A stretch of 64,000 bases of DNA, taken from positions 124,001 through 188,000 of the forward strand of contig JAUYQQ010000003.1 of assembly GCA_030697165.1 (NCBI GenBank), in the 5' to 3' direction. Below the pieces are notes generated by a model. The model was not told where the DNA came from and did no database searches. It worked only from the letters and a program-made list of their open reading frames with translations. The position numbers and the translations under genes were made by a program. Origin of the DNA: Acidobacteriota bacterium (lineage in GTDB: Bacteria > Acidobacteriota > Vicinamibacteria > Vicinamibacterales > UBA2999). Positions 25,909-39,059 of this stretch are shown here, one piece after another (within the stretch, counting starts at the first letter, position 1; every line of letters begins with the position of its first letter).

Positions 25909-27221
25909 CGATTCTCTACTTCGACTGCTTCGCCGGCGCGGCGGGCGACATGATTCTCGGGGCGCTCGTCGACGCCGGCCTGCCGTTCGACGAGCTGAAG
26001 CGCGCGCTCGGCAGCCTGGCGGTTGACGGCTGGGACGTGTCCGTCGACAGGGTCATCAAGACCGGCGTGACCGCCACCAAGTTTCGGGTCATCGAATCGG
26101 GCCATGTGGCGTCCGGCGATGCCGATGTGGCGTCCGGCTTTAGCCGGACCTCAAGCCGCACGCATACTCATGCAGGCGTGGCCAACCACACCCACGCCCA
26201 CTCACACCCGCACGGCCATCACACCCTGAAAGAGATCGCGGCGGCGATTCGCCGGTCGGCGTTGTCGGATGGGGGAAAAACGAGGGCGATCGCCATGTTC
26301 GGGCGGTTGGCAGCAGCCGAGGCGGCCATTCACGGCCTGCCGATCGACCAGGTCCACTTGCACGAGGTCGGCGCCATCGATTCGATTATCGACATTGTCG
26401 GCGCCGTGTTCGCGATCGAGTGGTTCAAGGCGGATCGGGTCGTCGTGTCCCCCCTGAACGTGGGCGGCGGCATGGTCCGCTCGGCGCACGGCGTCTTTCC
26501 CGTGCCGGCGCCGGCGACGGTCGCCCTGCTGAAGGATGCGCCGGTGTACTCGTCGGGCATCCAGGCCGAACTATTGACGCCCACCGGCGCGTTGATCCTG
26601 ACGGAGTACGCGGCGAGCTTTGGTCCGGTGCCGGCCATGCGGGTGACGAGCGTGGGTTACGGTGCTGGCGACCGGGATCTGCCGGAGACACCGAACGTGG
26701 TTCGGGTCCTGGTAGGCGAGGATGCCGAGCTCCACTTGTCCGCCGTAGCGCCGAGTGCGAAGGTGGACGCGCACGGCACCCAGGCGCATGCCGTCGTCGT
26801 CCTCGAGTGCGAGATTGACGACATGAACCCGCAAATCTTTGGCCACCTGATGGACCGGCTGTACGCCGCCGGCGCGCTGGAAGTGTTCTACTCGGCGGTG
26901 CAAATGAAAAAGAACCGCCCGGGCACGCTGATGACGATCGTGGCCCGGCCCGGCGACCGTGAGACGCTCTGCGAGATCGTCTTCCGCGAGTCGACCACCA
27001 TTGGCGTGCGCTACCACGAGATGTCTCGTGATTGCCTGGAACGCGAGATGGTGAGCGTCGGCACGGCAGTCGGGCCGGTGCGATTCAAGGTGGCGCGCCG
27101 CCACGGCCAGATCGTGAACGCGCAACCCGAGTTCGAGGACTTGGCGAAACTGGCGGCCGAGCGGAGCATCCCAATCAAGGAGATTCAAGCGTTGGCGCAG
27201 AAGGCATGGCTGGAGCGATGA
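25905..27221 (+). CDS. larC: LarC-type nickel-pincer cofactor insertion protein
   Basis: 438 aa, GTG start. FDCFAGAAGDMILGALVDAG is the typical LarC N-terminus; KNRPGTLMTIVARP and ESTTIGVRYHEMSR are C-terminal hallmarks. A His-rich stretch (THTHAGVANHTHAHSHPHGH) is probably the Ni-binding loop. LarC inserts Ni into the pyridinium-thiocarboxylate cofactor of lactate racemase-type enzymes. In Lactobacillus the gene is expressed by ribosomal frameshifting; here it is one continuous frame. larB and larE are not in this window. A family-1 palindrome lies in frame at 26104-26150 just before the His-rich loop. Confidence 0.9.
   Translation: MTILYFDCFAGAAGDMILGALVDAGLPFDELKRALGSLAVDGWDVSVDRVIKTGVTATKFRVIESGHVASGDADVASGFSRTSSRTHTHAGVANHTHAHSHPHGHHTLKEIAAAIRRSALSDGGKTRAIAMFGRLAAAEAAIHGLPIDQVHLHEVGAIDSIIDIVGAVFAIEWFKADRVVVSPLNVGGGMVRSAHGVFPVPAPATVALLKDAPVYSSGIQAELLTPTGALILTEYAASFGPVPAMRVTSVGYGAGDRDLPETPNVVRVLVGEDAELHLSAVAPSAKVDAHGTQAHAVVVLECEIDDMNPQIFGHLMDRLYAAGALEVFYSAVQMKKNRPGTLMTIVARPGDRETLCEIVFRESTTIGVRYHEMSRDCLEREMVSVGTAVGPVRFKVARRHGQIVNAQPEFEDLAKLAAERSIPIKEIQALAQKAWLER
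26104..26150. repeat. family-1 palindrome inside larC
   Basis: ATGTGGCGTCCGG (26104-26116) is followed by a full copy at 26125-26150 with the hairpin GTCCGGCT-TT-AGCCGGAC. It is translated as ..[16 protein letters not shown].. in frame, without a frameshift. Confidence 0.9.
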
Positions 27222-29242
27222 AGTATTTTCTGACGACCGCAATCGACTTTGTGAACAGCCGGCCGCATTTGGGCACGGCCTACGAGAAGGTCACGGCCGA
27301 CATCATCGCGCGCTACCGGCGGCTGGCCGGGTTCGACACTCATTTCCTGATGGGCAACGACGAGCACTCGCAGAACGTCTACCGCAAGGCGATCGAGCAG
27401 GGGAAGGACCCGCTCGCGTACTGCGACGAGATGGAAGGCGTGTTCCGCGAGGTGTGGCAGCGCCTCGACGTGTCGTTCGACGACTTCATTCGCACCAGCG
27501 ACAAGAAGCGCCACTTTCCGGCCGTGCAGAAGATGGCGCAGGCATGTCTCGATAACGGCGACATTTACGAAGGCGCGTACGAGGGCTTCTACTGCGTCGG
27601 CTGCGAGGCCTTCAAGCAGGAGAAGGACCTGGTGGACGGCAACTGTCCGATCCACAACACGAAACCGCAGTGGATCAAGGAGAAGAACTGGTTCTTCCGC
27701 CTGTCGAAATACCAGCAGCCGCTGCTGAAGCACTACCAGGAGCATCCCAGCTTCATCGAGCCCGACATTCGCCGCAACGAGATCCTGCGGCTGGTCGAAG
27801 GCGGCCTCGACGACATCTCGATGACCCGCGCCGGTCAATCGTGGGGCATTCCGGTGCCGTTCGATCCATCCAGCGTGGTCTACGTCTGGTTCGACGCGCT
27901 GATTAACTACGCCGCGGCGGTGGGCTACGGATGGGACGAGGAGCGGTTCAAGGAATGGTGGCCGGCCAGCCTGCACGTGGTGGGCAAGGACATCACGCGC
28001 TTCCACTGCGTGATCTGGCCGGCGATGCTGATGAGCGCCGGCGTCGCGCTGCCGAAGCAGGTGTTCGGCCACGGCTGGGTCTACTTCAAGGGCGAGCGCA
28101 TGAGCAAGACGATGGGGAACATCGTCGATCCGCTGGATGCGGCGTCGCGTTTCGGCCCCGATCCGCTGCGGTTGTATCTCGCCAAGGAGATCCCGTACGG
28201 CGGTGATGGCGACTTCACCTGGGAGCGGTTCGAGGAGAAGTACAACGCCGACCTCGCCAACAACCTGGGCAACCTGGTGAACCGCGTCGCGTCGATGACG
28301 GAACGCTACCAGCAGGGGGCGATCCGGGCGGCCGGCGGCGGCCCACTGGCCGCCATCGCGGCCGAGAACGTGGCTGCCTATAAAGCCGCGATGGACGTGC
28401 ATGCGCTGCACGACGGCGCCGCGGCGGCGTTCCGGTTGGTCAGCGCCGCCAACAACTACATTGCCGAGACACAACCGTGGGCGCTGGCGAAGGACCCGGG
28501 CCAGGCCGACCGCCTGAACGGCGTGCTCGCCGATACCGCTGAAGCGGTGCGCATTGCCGCAGTGCTGTTGTCACCGGTGATGCCGGCGTCGGCGACCGAG
28601 ATCCTCCGCCGCCTCGGCGATTCTGCGCCGGCCTCCGACCGCCGGCTCGACAAAGACACCGCCTGGCGCGCGTCAGGTGAGAAGCAGGTTCTGAACGCGG
28701 GCGCCCTGTGGCCCCGCATTGAAGCAGACAAGGGAGTGAATGTGACGGAAGAGAATAAGGCGGGTCAGGCTGGTCAGGCGGGTGAGGCTGGTCAGGCTGG
28801 TCAGGCTGGTCAGGCGGGTGAGGCCGGTCAGGCAATTGCTGCGACCCCGGCAACCCAACCTGCCCAACCCGCCCAACCCGCCCAACCTGTCCCACCAGCC
28901 CCACCAGCCCCACCCGCCCTGATCACGATCGACGACTTCATGAAGATTCAGCTGAAGGTCGCGAAAGTCCTCGAAGCGGAGCGGATGCCCAAGTCGCAAA
29001 AGTTGCTGAAGCTGACGGTGGACGCGGGCGAGGCCGAGCCTCGCACGATTCTCGCCGGCATTGCCGAGTCGTACGAGCCCGAAGCCATGGTCGGCAAGAC
29101 GGTCGTCATCGTGGCCAACCTCGCGCCCCGCAAGATGATGGGCCTCGAGTCGAACGGCATGGTGCTGGCCGCCAGCCCCGACGGCGGCGCCGCCATCGTG
29201 CTGAACGTCGAACCCGCGACACCGGGCACCCGGGTGAGGTAG
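27218..29242 (+). CDS. metG: methionyl-tRNA synthetase with C-terminal tRNA-binding domain
   Basis: 674 aa from ATG 27218 (ATGA overlap with larC). HIGH-like RPHLGTA; MGNDEHSQNV; the KMSKS-like loop is ERMSKTMGN; CVGCEAF plus CPIH give the zinc-type knuckle; PFDPSSVVYVWFDALINY. It ends with a Trbp111/OB-fold domain (DFMKIQLKVAKVLEAERMPK, TILAGIAESYEP). Between the two is a low-complexity linker (28761-28915) of Ala/Gly/Gln repeats then Pro/Ala repeats. It charges tRNA-Met. Its neighbour larC is unrelated in function. Confidence 0.95.
   Translation: MKYFLTTAIDFVNSRPHLGTAYEKVTADIIARYRRLAGFDTHFLMGNDEHSQNVYRKAIEQGKDPLAYCDEMEGVFREVWQRLDVSFDDFIRTSDKKRHFPAVQKMAQACLDNGDIYEGAYEGFYCVGCEAFKQEKDLVDGNCPIHNTKPQWIKEKNWFFRLSKYQQPLLKHYQEHPSFIEPDIRRNEILRLVEGGLDDISMTRAGQSWGIPVPFDPSSVVYVWFDALINYAAAVGYGWDEERFKEWWPASLHVVGKDITRFHCVIWPAMLMSAGVALPKQVFGHGWVYFKGERMSKTMGNIVDPLDAASRFGPDPLRLYLAKEIPYGGDGDFTWERFEEKYNADLANNLGNLVNRVASMTERYQQGAIRAAGGGPLAAIAAENVAAYKAAMDVHALHDGAAAAFRLVSAANNYIAETQPWALAKDPGQADRLNGVLADTAEAVRIAAVLLSPVMPASATEILRRLGDSAPASDRRLDKDTAWRASGEKQVLNAGALWPRIEADKGVNVTEENKAGQAGQAGEAGQAGQAGQAGEAGQAIAATPATQPAQPAQPAQPVPPAPPAPPALITIDDFMKIQLKVAKVLEAERMPKSQKLLKLTVDAGEAEPRTILAGIAESYEPEAMVGKTVVIVANLAPRKMMGLESNGMVLAASPDGGAAIVLNVEPATPGTRVR
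28761..28915 (+). repeat. low-complexity linker made of short tandem repeats
   Basis: Units of GGTCAGGCTGGTCAGGCGG type repeat, followed by CAACCTGCC/CAACCCGCC and CCACCAGCC units. The translation is AGQAGQAGEAGQ.. then PAQPAQPVPPAPPAPPA. Repeat slippage could vary linker length without changing frame because the units are multiples of three. Confidence 0.85.
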
Positions 29243-29243
29243 A

Positions 29244-29302
29244 CAGGAGATCAAGAGATCAGGAGAAACTTCCTCAAATGCTTCTGATCTCCTGATCTCC
29301 TG
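29244..29302. repeat. 59-nt palindromic repeat, upstream of the kinase gene
   Basis: It begins CAGGAGATCAAGAGATCAGG and ends CTGATCTCCTGATCTCCTG, arms that can pair. A 59-nt relative of the same length and layout is at 32053-32111, on the other side of the kinase gene. The 29303-29343 stretch holds a TAGAAT -10-like box (29321-29326) 17 nt before the ATG at 29344. Confidence 0.85.
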
Positions 29303-29343
29303 CGACCGATCGCCGTAGTGTAGAATCGGCGCGCGTCCCCCGA

Positions 29344-32028
29344 ATGCCCCTGTCTCCAGGTTCCCGTCTCGGTCACTACGACATTGTCGCCGAACTTGGC
29401 GCCGGAGGGATGGGCGCGGTGTATCGTGCCCGGGACTCGAAGCTCAATCGAGACGTCGCGATCAAAGTGCTGCTCGCATCGGTTGCCGACGATGCCGACC
29501 GCCTGGCGCGCTTTGGCCGCGAAGCGCAGGTCCTGGCGTCGCTGAACCACCCCAACATCGCGGCCATCTACGGGGTGGAAGAGACCAACCCCGCTGGTCC
29601 GGCTGGAGCCGGACGCCACATGGCGTTGGTCATGGAGCTGGTGGAAGGGCCGACGCTGGCAGACCGGCTGGCGACCGGCGCGCTCCCTCTGGACGAGGCG
29701 CTGGCGATCGCGCGGCAGATTGCCGAGGCCCTGCTCGCCGCGCACGAGGCCGGGATCGTTCATCGCGACCTGAAGCCGGCGAACATCAAGGTGAGAGACG
29801 ACGGCACCGTCAAGGTGCTGGACTTCGGCCTCGCCAAGGCGCTGGATCCCGCGGGTGGCTCGAGCGCCAACGCCATGAACTCGCCGACGCTCAGCGTCCA
29901 CGCCACGCAGATGGGCCTGATTCTCGGCACCGCCGCCTACATGGCGCCGGAGCAGGCGCGCGGCCGCGCCGTCGATCGCCGTGCCGACATCTGGGCCTTC
30001 GGCGTCGTCCTGTTCGAGATGCTGACGGGTCAGCGTGCGTTCGAGGGCGATGATGTTTCGATCACGCTGGCGGCCGTGCTGAAAGACGATGTCGCCTGGA
30101 CGGCGCTTCCGGCTGACTTACCGACGCCGCTGCGACGTTTGCTGCGGCGCTGTCTCGAAAAGGATCCCCGGCGGCGACTGAGTTCGATCGGCGATGCCCG
30201 TCTGGAGATGGACGATGTCAACGCGAGGGCGGACGAGGCTCCCCCCGCCGCGCCTGCGACGGTGATCGCCGCGCCGGGGTCAGCGTCCAAGGCTCCGTGG
30301 ATCGTGGCGGCGTTCGCGACCATCGTCGCCGTTGCCGCCGTCGTGCTCTGGGCTCCGTGGCGTCGTGAAGCCGATCCTCCAAAGGCAACGTTCGAAATAC
30401 GCGTTGATTCTTCGGGCGTCGTCCCGCCGTTGATGCTGGCGCTATCCCCTGATGGCCGCCAGTTGGTGGCGCGCGTCACGGAGGAAGGGATCGGAAAACT
30501 GTGGCTGCGCCCAATCGAGCGCGTGAACGGGATGATGTTGCCCGGAACCGAAGGCGGCACACACCCATTCTGGTCGGCCGACGGCCGACACGTCGGGTTC
30601 TTCGCCGATGGCAAGCTGAAGAAGGTGGACACGCTCGGTGCTACTCCACAGACCGTGGCTGATGCTGGCGGCGGCCGTGGAGGTACCTGGAATGGTGAAG
30701 GGGTCATCCTGTTCGCGCCGGTGGCGAACGGTGGCCTGATACGCATCGCTGCGTCGGGTGGCCCGCAAGCATCGGTGTCGGAGTTGGACCGATCTCGCGG
30801 CGAGACGGCTCATCTGTTCCCGCGCTTTCTCCCTGATGGCATTCACTTTCTATACCTGGTCCAAAGCAGCCAGCCGGAGAACACCGGCATCTACGTGGGC
30901 TCGCTAAATTCAAAAGACAGGAAATTTCTGGTCGCCGCCACGACCAAGCCGGAGTTTGCCTCGCCGAACCTGCTCCTGTTTCTGCGCGAAAGTACGTTGA
31001 TGGCGCAGCGGCTCGATCCGATCACATTCGAGATGTCTGGAGACTCATTTCAAGTGGCCGAGGGCGTCGGTTCGGGCCCGTCCACCGGCACGGGTGGCAT
31101 GACGGTCTCGCAGAATGGCGTGCTTGCCTATCGGAGCGGGGGCACGGGTGGTCGTCAGCTCACCTGGATTGATCGCACCGGAAAAGTTGAGCCAAGCGTC
31201 AAGCCGGCAAGCATGTACGAAAATCCCAGACTGTCGCCTGACGGCGCGCGCCTCGCCGTGTTTCGGGCAGAGGGCGGTGGCGATATCTGGATTGATGACC
31301 TTGCACGAGGCAGCAGCACCCGCTTCACCTTCGATCCTGCGGCAGACAACGTCCCGGTCTGGTCTCCGGACGGAAAGCGCATCGCCTTTGTCTCGAACCG
31401 CGACGGTGGTGTGTTCAACCTCTACGTGAAGGACGCCGGTGGAACCGAGGTCGAGAAGTTGCTCTTGAAGACGCCGTTCAACAAGTTGATCAACGATTGG
31501 TCACCGGACGGCCGATATATTCTGTATCAGGAAGACGATCCCGTTACGAAGGCAGACCTCTGGGTGCTGCCCTTGGTCGGAGACGCCAAGCCGGCACGCG
31601 TGGTCGCGACTCCATTCAGTGAGTTCGGGGCCTCGTTTTCGCCTGATGGACGCTGGATTGCCTACACGTCGGATGAGAGCGGGCAGGCCCAGGTGTTCGT
31701 GCAGAGCTTTCCACTCGCCGGGGGTAAGTGGCAGATTTCATCAACGAGCGGCTACTACCCGCGCTGGCGCTTGGACGGGAAGGAATTGTTCTTCGACAGT
31801 GGCGGTACGCTGATGGCAGTGGATCTGACAGGCGCGGTTCCGGGAGGCGCTTTCAGAGCCGGCGTGCCCCAGGTATTGTTTCAGGGCCTGCTGAACTTGC
31901 CGCCGCACAATTACGACATCACACCAGACGGGCGCCGCTTTCTCATCGTCTCCACGCCGACGGTGCTGGACGGAACCGCGCCGATCGTGGTCGTGCTGAA
32001 CTGGATGACGGGGCTGAATAAGCAATGA
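29344..32028 (+). CDS. Ser/Thr protein kinase with C-terminal PD40/TolB-like propeller
   Basis: 894 aa. Kinase domain ~10-280: GAGGMGAVYRA (glycine loop), VAIKVL with K41, HRDLKPAN with D142, DFGLAKA and APEQARGRAVDRRADIWAFG. A transmembrane helix lies at ~318-338 (VAAFATIVAVAAVVLW). The outer part has repeated PD40-type blades (LSPDGRQLVAR, WSADGRHVGFF, LSPDGARLAVF, WSPDGKRIAFVS, FSPDGRWIAYTS) that form a beta-propeller. It is probably a membrane-spanning receptor-like kinase that senses periplasmic ligands. The insertion PAGPAGAGRHM after VEETN is encoded by a family-1 palindrome (29596-29621). The gene is bracketed by two 59-nt repeats. Confidence 0.85.
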   Translation: MPLSPGSRLGHYDIVAELGAGGMGAVYRARDSKLNRDVAIKVLLASVADDADRLARFGREAQVLASLNHPNIAAIYGVEETNPAGPAGAGRHMALVMELVEGPTLADRLATGALPLDEALAIARQIAEALLAAHEAGIVHRDLKPANIKVRDDGTVKVLDFGLAKALDPAGGSSANAMNSPTLSVHATQMGLILGTAAYMAPEQARGRAVDRRADIWAFGVVLFEMLTGQRAFEGDDVSITLAAVLKDDVAWTALPADLPTPLRRLLRRCLEKDPRRRLSSIGDARLEMDDVNARADEAPPAAPATVIAAPGSASKAPWIVAAFATIVAVAAVVLWAPWRREADPPKATFEIRVDSSGVVPPLMLALSPDGRQLVARVTEEGIGKLWLRPIERVNGMMLPGTEGGTHPFWSADGRHVGFFADGKLKKVDTLGATPQTVADAGGGRGGTWNGEGVILFAPVANGGLIRIAASGGPQASVSELDRSRGETAHLFPRFLPDGIHFLYLVQSSQPENTGIYVGSLNSKDRKFLVAATTKPEFASPNLLLFLRESTLMAQRLDPITFEMSGDSFQVAEGVGSGPSTGTGGMTVSQNGVLAYRSGGTGGRQLTWIDRTGKVEPSVKPASMYENPRLSPDGARLAVFRAEGGGDIWIDDLARGSSTRFTFDPAADNVPVWSPDGKRIAFVSNRDGGVFNLYVKDAGGTEVEKLLLKTPFNKLINDWSPDGRYILYQEDDPVTKADLWVLPLVGDAKPARVVATPFSEFGASFSPDGRWIAYTSDESGQAQVFVQSFPLAGGKWQISSTSGYYPRWRLDGKELFFDSGGTLMAVDLTGAVPGGAFRAGVPQVLFQGLLNLPPHNYDITPDGRRFLIVSTPTVLDGTAPIVVVLNWMTGLNKQ
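29596..29621. repeat. family-1 palindrome inside the kinase gene
   Basis: GGTCCGGCTGGAGCCGGACG with the trailing CCACAT is the reverse-oriented repeat, with hairpin GTCCGGCT-GG-AGCCGGAC. It is read in frame as GPAGAGRHM. Confidence 0.8.
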
Positions 32029-32052
32029 CCCAGCAGATCAGGCGGCGTCTAA

Positions 32053-32111
32053 CAGGAGATCAAGAGTTCAGGAGAACCTAACCCAAATGCTCCTGGCCTC
32101 CTGATCTCCTG
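32053..32111. repeat. 59-nt palindromic repeat, downstream of the kinase gene
   Basis: CAGGAGATCAAGAGTTCAGG at one end and CTGGCCTCCTGATCTCCTG at the other. Same length and order as 29244-29302; most positions match by eye. It lies 24 nt after the kinase stop and 15 nt before tatD. Confidence 0.85.
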
Positions 32112-32126
32112 TTAGCGGGACCTTAC

Positions 32127-32906
32127 GTGACTGACTCACACTGCCACATCGCCGGCGAGGAGTTCGCCGGCGATCTCGTCGAGGTGGTCGCGCGCGCGCG
32201 CGCGGCCGGCGTGCGGCGCGCGCTCGTGATCCTGGCGGCCGAAGACGAGGCGGAGTTCGCGCGCGTCCCGGTGGTGGCAGCGGCATGGCCCGAGTGCCGT
32301 TTCGCCGTGGGCGTGCATCCGCACCATGCCAATCACTACGCGGCCGATCCGCAGGCGTCGGCGACCGCCGTCGTCGCGCGCCTCGACGCGCTGCCGGCGG
32401 TGCGGGCGATTGGCGAGATCGGTCTCGATTACCACTACGACTTCTCCCCGCGCGAGGTGCAGCAGGCGGTGTTTCGGGCCCAGTTGCGGCTGGCGAAGAG
32501 CCGCGATTTGCCGATCGTAATCCATACGCGCGAGGCAGAAGATGACACGCTCCGCATCCTCGCCGAAGAGGGCGGCACCGACTTGCGTGGTGTGTTCCAC
32601 TGCTTCACCGGCGATTCGGCGGCGGCCGACCGCGCCCTGGCGACCGGGTTCTACCTGTCGATTCCCGGAGTGGTGAGCTTTCCCAAGGCCGAGGCGCTGC
32701 GAGCTGCGCTCACGCGGGTGCCGGCCGACCGCCTGCTCGTCGAAACCGATAGCCCCTACCTGGCGCCGGTGCCGTACCGCGGCAAACGGAACGAGCCGGC
32801 CCACGTGGCCAAGGTCGTCGACTACGTCGCCACGGCCCGTGGAGTGGCGCCAGCGGTCGTCGCCGCCGAAACCGATCACAACTTTGACGCACTGTTCCGG
32901 CCGTAG
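32127..32906 (+). CDS. tatD: TatD family metal-dependent hydrolase
   Basis: 259 aa, GTG start. The metal-binding N-terminus is TDSHCH, then VGVHPHHA, AIGEIGLDYH, HTREAEDDT, FHCFTGDS and ETDSPYLAPVPYRG, the usual TatD layout and length. TatD enzymes are 3'-5' DNA exonucleases linked to DNA damage response. It lies between the kinase gene and the polyprenyl synthase gene with an 87-nt gap after it. Confidence 0.92.
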   Translation: MTDSHCHIAGEEFAGDLVEVVARARAAGVRRALVILAAEDEAEFARVPVVAAAWPECRFAVGVHPHHANHYAADPQASATAVVARLDALPAVRAIGEIGLDYHYDFSPREVQQAVFRAQLRLAKSRDLPIVIHTREAEDDTLRILAEEGGTDLRGVFHCFTGDSAAADRALATGFYLSIPGVVSFPKAEALRAALTRVPADRLLVETDSPYLAPVPYRGKRNEPAHVAKVVDYVATARGVAPAVVAAETDHNFDALFRP

Positions 32907-32993
32907 GATTCCTGCAAAGCTCGCCCCTGCAAGCATTAACAGGCGTTCCCTTTCGTTGACACCGCCCTCTGCCTATGGTGAGATTGAGGCCAC

Positions 32994-33995
<1,002 letters not shown>

Positions 33996-34080
33996 AAATG
34001 CATCGCACTGAAACACAGAATCACGGAAACACCGCCAACCATTGAGTTTTATGTGCTTCAGTGCTTCCGTGTAAGGCATT
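33996..34080. repeat. imperfect palindromic element between prenyl synthase and ligA
   Basis: GCACTGAAACACAGAATCACGGAAAC on one side and GTGCTTCAGTGCTTCCGTGT on the other pair in inverted orientation (GCACTGAA.CAC against GTGCTTCAGTGC, and CACGGAAAC against GCTTCCGTG). No gene is visible. It looks like another short dispersed palindrome. Confidence 0.55.
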
Positions 34081-34082
34081 GA

Positions 34083-37629
<3,547 letters not shown>

Positions 37630-37633
<4 letters not shown>

Positions 37634-39057
37634 AGCCACGCATTCTCGTGATTGACGACGATGTCGCGATTCGCGACTCGTTCAAGATGACGCTTGAATA
37701 CGAGGGGTATGAGGTGATGCTCGCGGCGAGCGGCGACGAGGGCGTCAAGCTGGTCGAGCGGGAATCACCGGACCTGGTGTTTTGCGACATCAAGATGCCG
37801 GGCATGGACGGCCTCGAGGTGTTGCAGAAGCTCCACCACATGGTCGGCGTCACCCCCATCGTCATCATCACCGGGAATGCCGACATCCAGAACGCGGTCG
37901 AAGCCACCAGGCTCGGCGCGTTCGACTTCATCGAAAAGCCGGTTGAACGCGACCGCATGCTGTTGACCGCGCGCAACGCGGTCGATACCCGCCGGCTCAA
38001 GAGCGAGAACAAGCACTACCGGCGCGATGCCGAGAAGCGCTATCAGATCGTCGGCGACTCACCCTCGCTGGCGGTCGTCCGCAGCGCGATCCAGAAGGCG
38101 GCGCCGACCAATGCCACGGTGCTGATCTGGGGTGAGAGTGGCGTCGGCAAGGAGCTGGTGGCGCGCGCCATTCATCGCGACAGCCTGCGGCGCGATGGCG
38201 CGTTCGTCCAAGTCAATTGCGCCGCCATTCCCGACGAGCTGATCGAGTCGGAGCTGTTCGGCCACGAAAAGGGGTCGTTCACCGGCGCGACCGACCGACA
38301 GATCGGCAAGTTCGAGCAGGCCGACAAGGGCACGATCTTCCTCGACGAGATCGGCGACATGAGCCTGAAGACGCAGGCGAAGGTGCTGCGCGTGCTGCAG
38401 GAGCAGGAGCTCGAGCGCCTGGGCAGCAACCGCATCATCAAGGTCGACGTCCGGGTCATTGCCGCCACCAACAAGAACCTCGAGGAAGAGATCGACCGCC
38501 ACACCTTCCGTGAAGACCTGTTCTATCGCCTCAACGTGGTGCCGATCCACGTGCCGGCGCTGCGCGAGCGCCGCGACGACATCCCGGCGCTGGTCCGCCA
38601 CTTTGCCGACCTGTTCGCGCGCGACAACAACTTCCACCGCAAGACCTTTACCGCCGCCGCCATGGAGCGGTTGAAGCAGCAGCACTGGCGCGGCAACATT
38701 CGCGAGCTGCGCAATTTCGTCGAGCGGTTGATGATCATGACCGGTGGCGAGGCAATCGACGCCCGCGACATCCCCGAGGGCGGCGCCATCCGCGGCGACG
38801 CGCCGATGCTGGCCGCCGGGGCCGGGGCCGGTGCCGACGGCGACGTGGCCGTGGCGGGCGCGGCGACGCCCGCATGGCTGCAGGCCACCACGCTCCAGGA
38901 GTTCAAGTCGGGATCGGAACGGGCGTACCTGGTGGCGCGGTTGAGGGAGAATGGATGGAATATCTCGAAGACCGCCGAGGTCATCGATACGCCGCGCAGT
39001 AATCTATACAAGAAGCTCGAGCAGTACCAGATTTCGCAGGAGAAAGATTCGAACTAG
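37630..39057 (+). CDS. NtrC-family response regulator (sigma-54 activator)
   Basis: 475 aa, GTG start. Receiver domain with phospho-acceptor D53 ([12 protein letters not shown]). The AAA+ domain has Walker [26 protein letters not shown] (the GAFTGA loop as GSFTGA, so sigma-54 contact is plausible) and Walker [11 protein letters not shown]. Near 380-420 is an Ala/Gly-rich linker, then a Fis-type HTH ([20 protein letters not shown]). No sensor kinase is adjacent. The coupling to the HtrA gene (4-nt overlap) suggests envelope stress as the input; this is inference. Confidence 0.92.
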
Positions 39058-39059
39058 CT

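Noticed and set aside
25905-27221. Programmed frameshift in larC
   Set aside because: Although some larC genes are split and frameshifted, this one is a single open frame with both halves.
28761-28915. CRISPR-like repeat array
   Set aside because: Units are short, contiguous, coding and in frame with MetG; there are no spacers.
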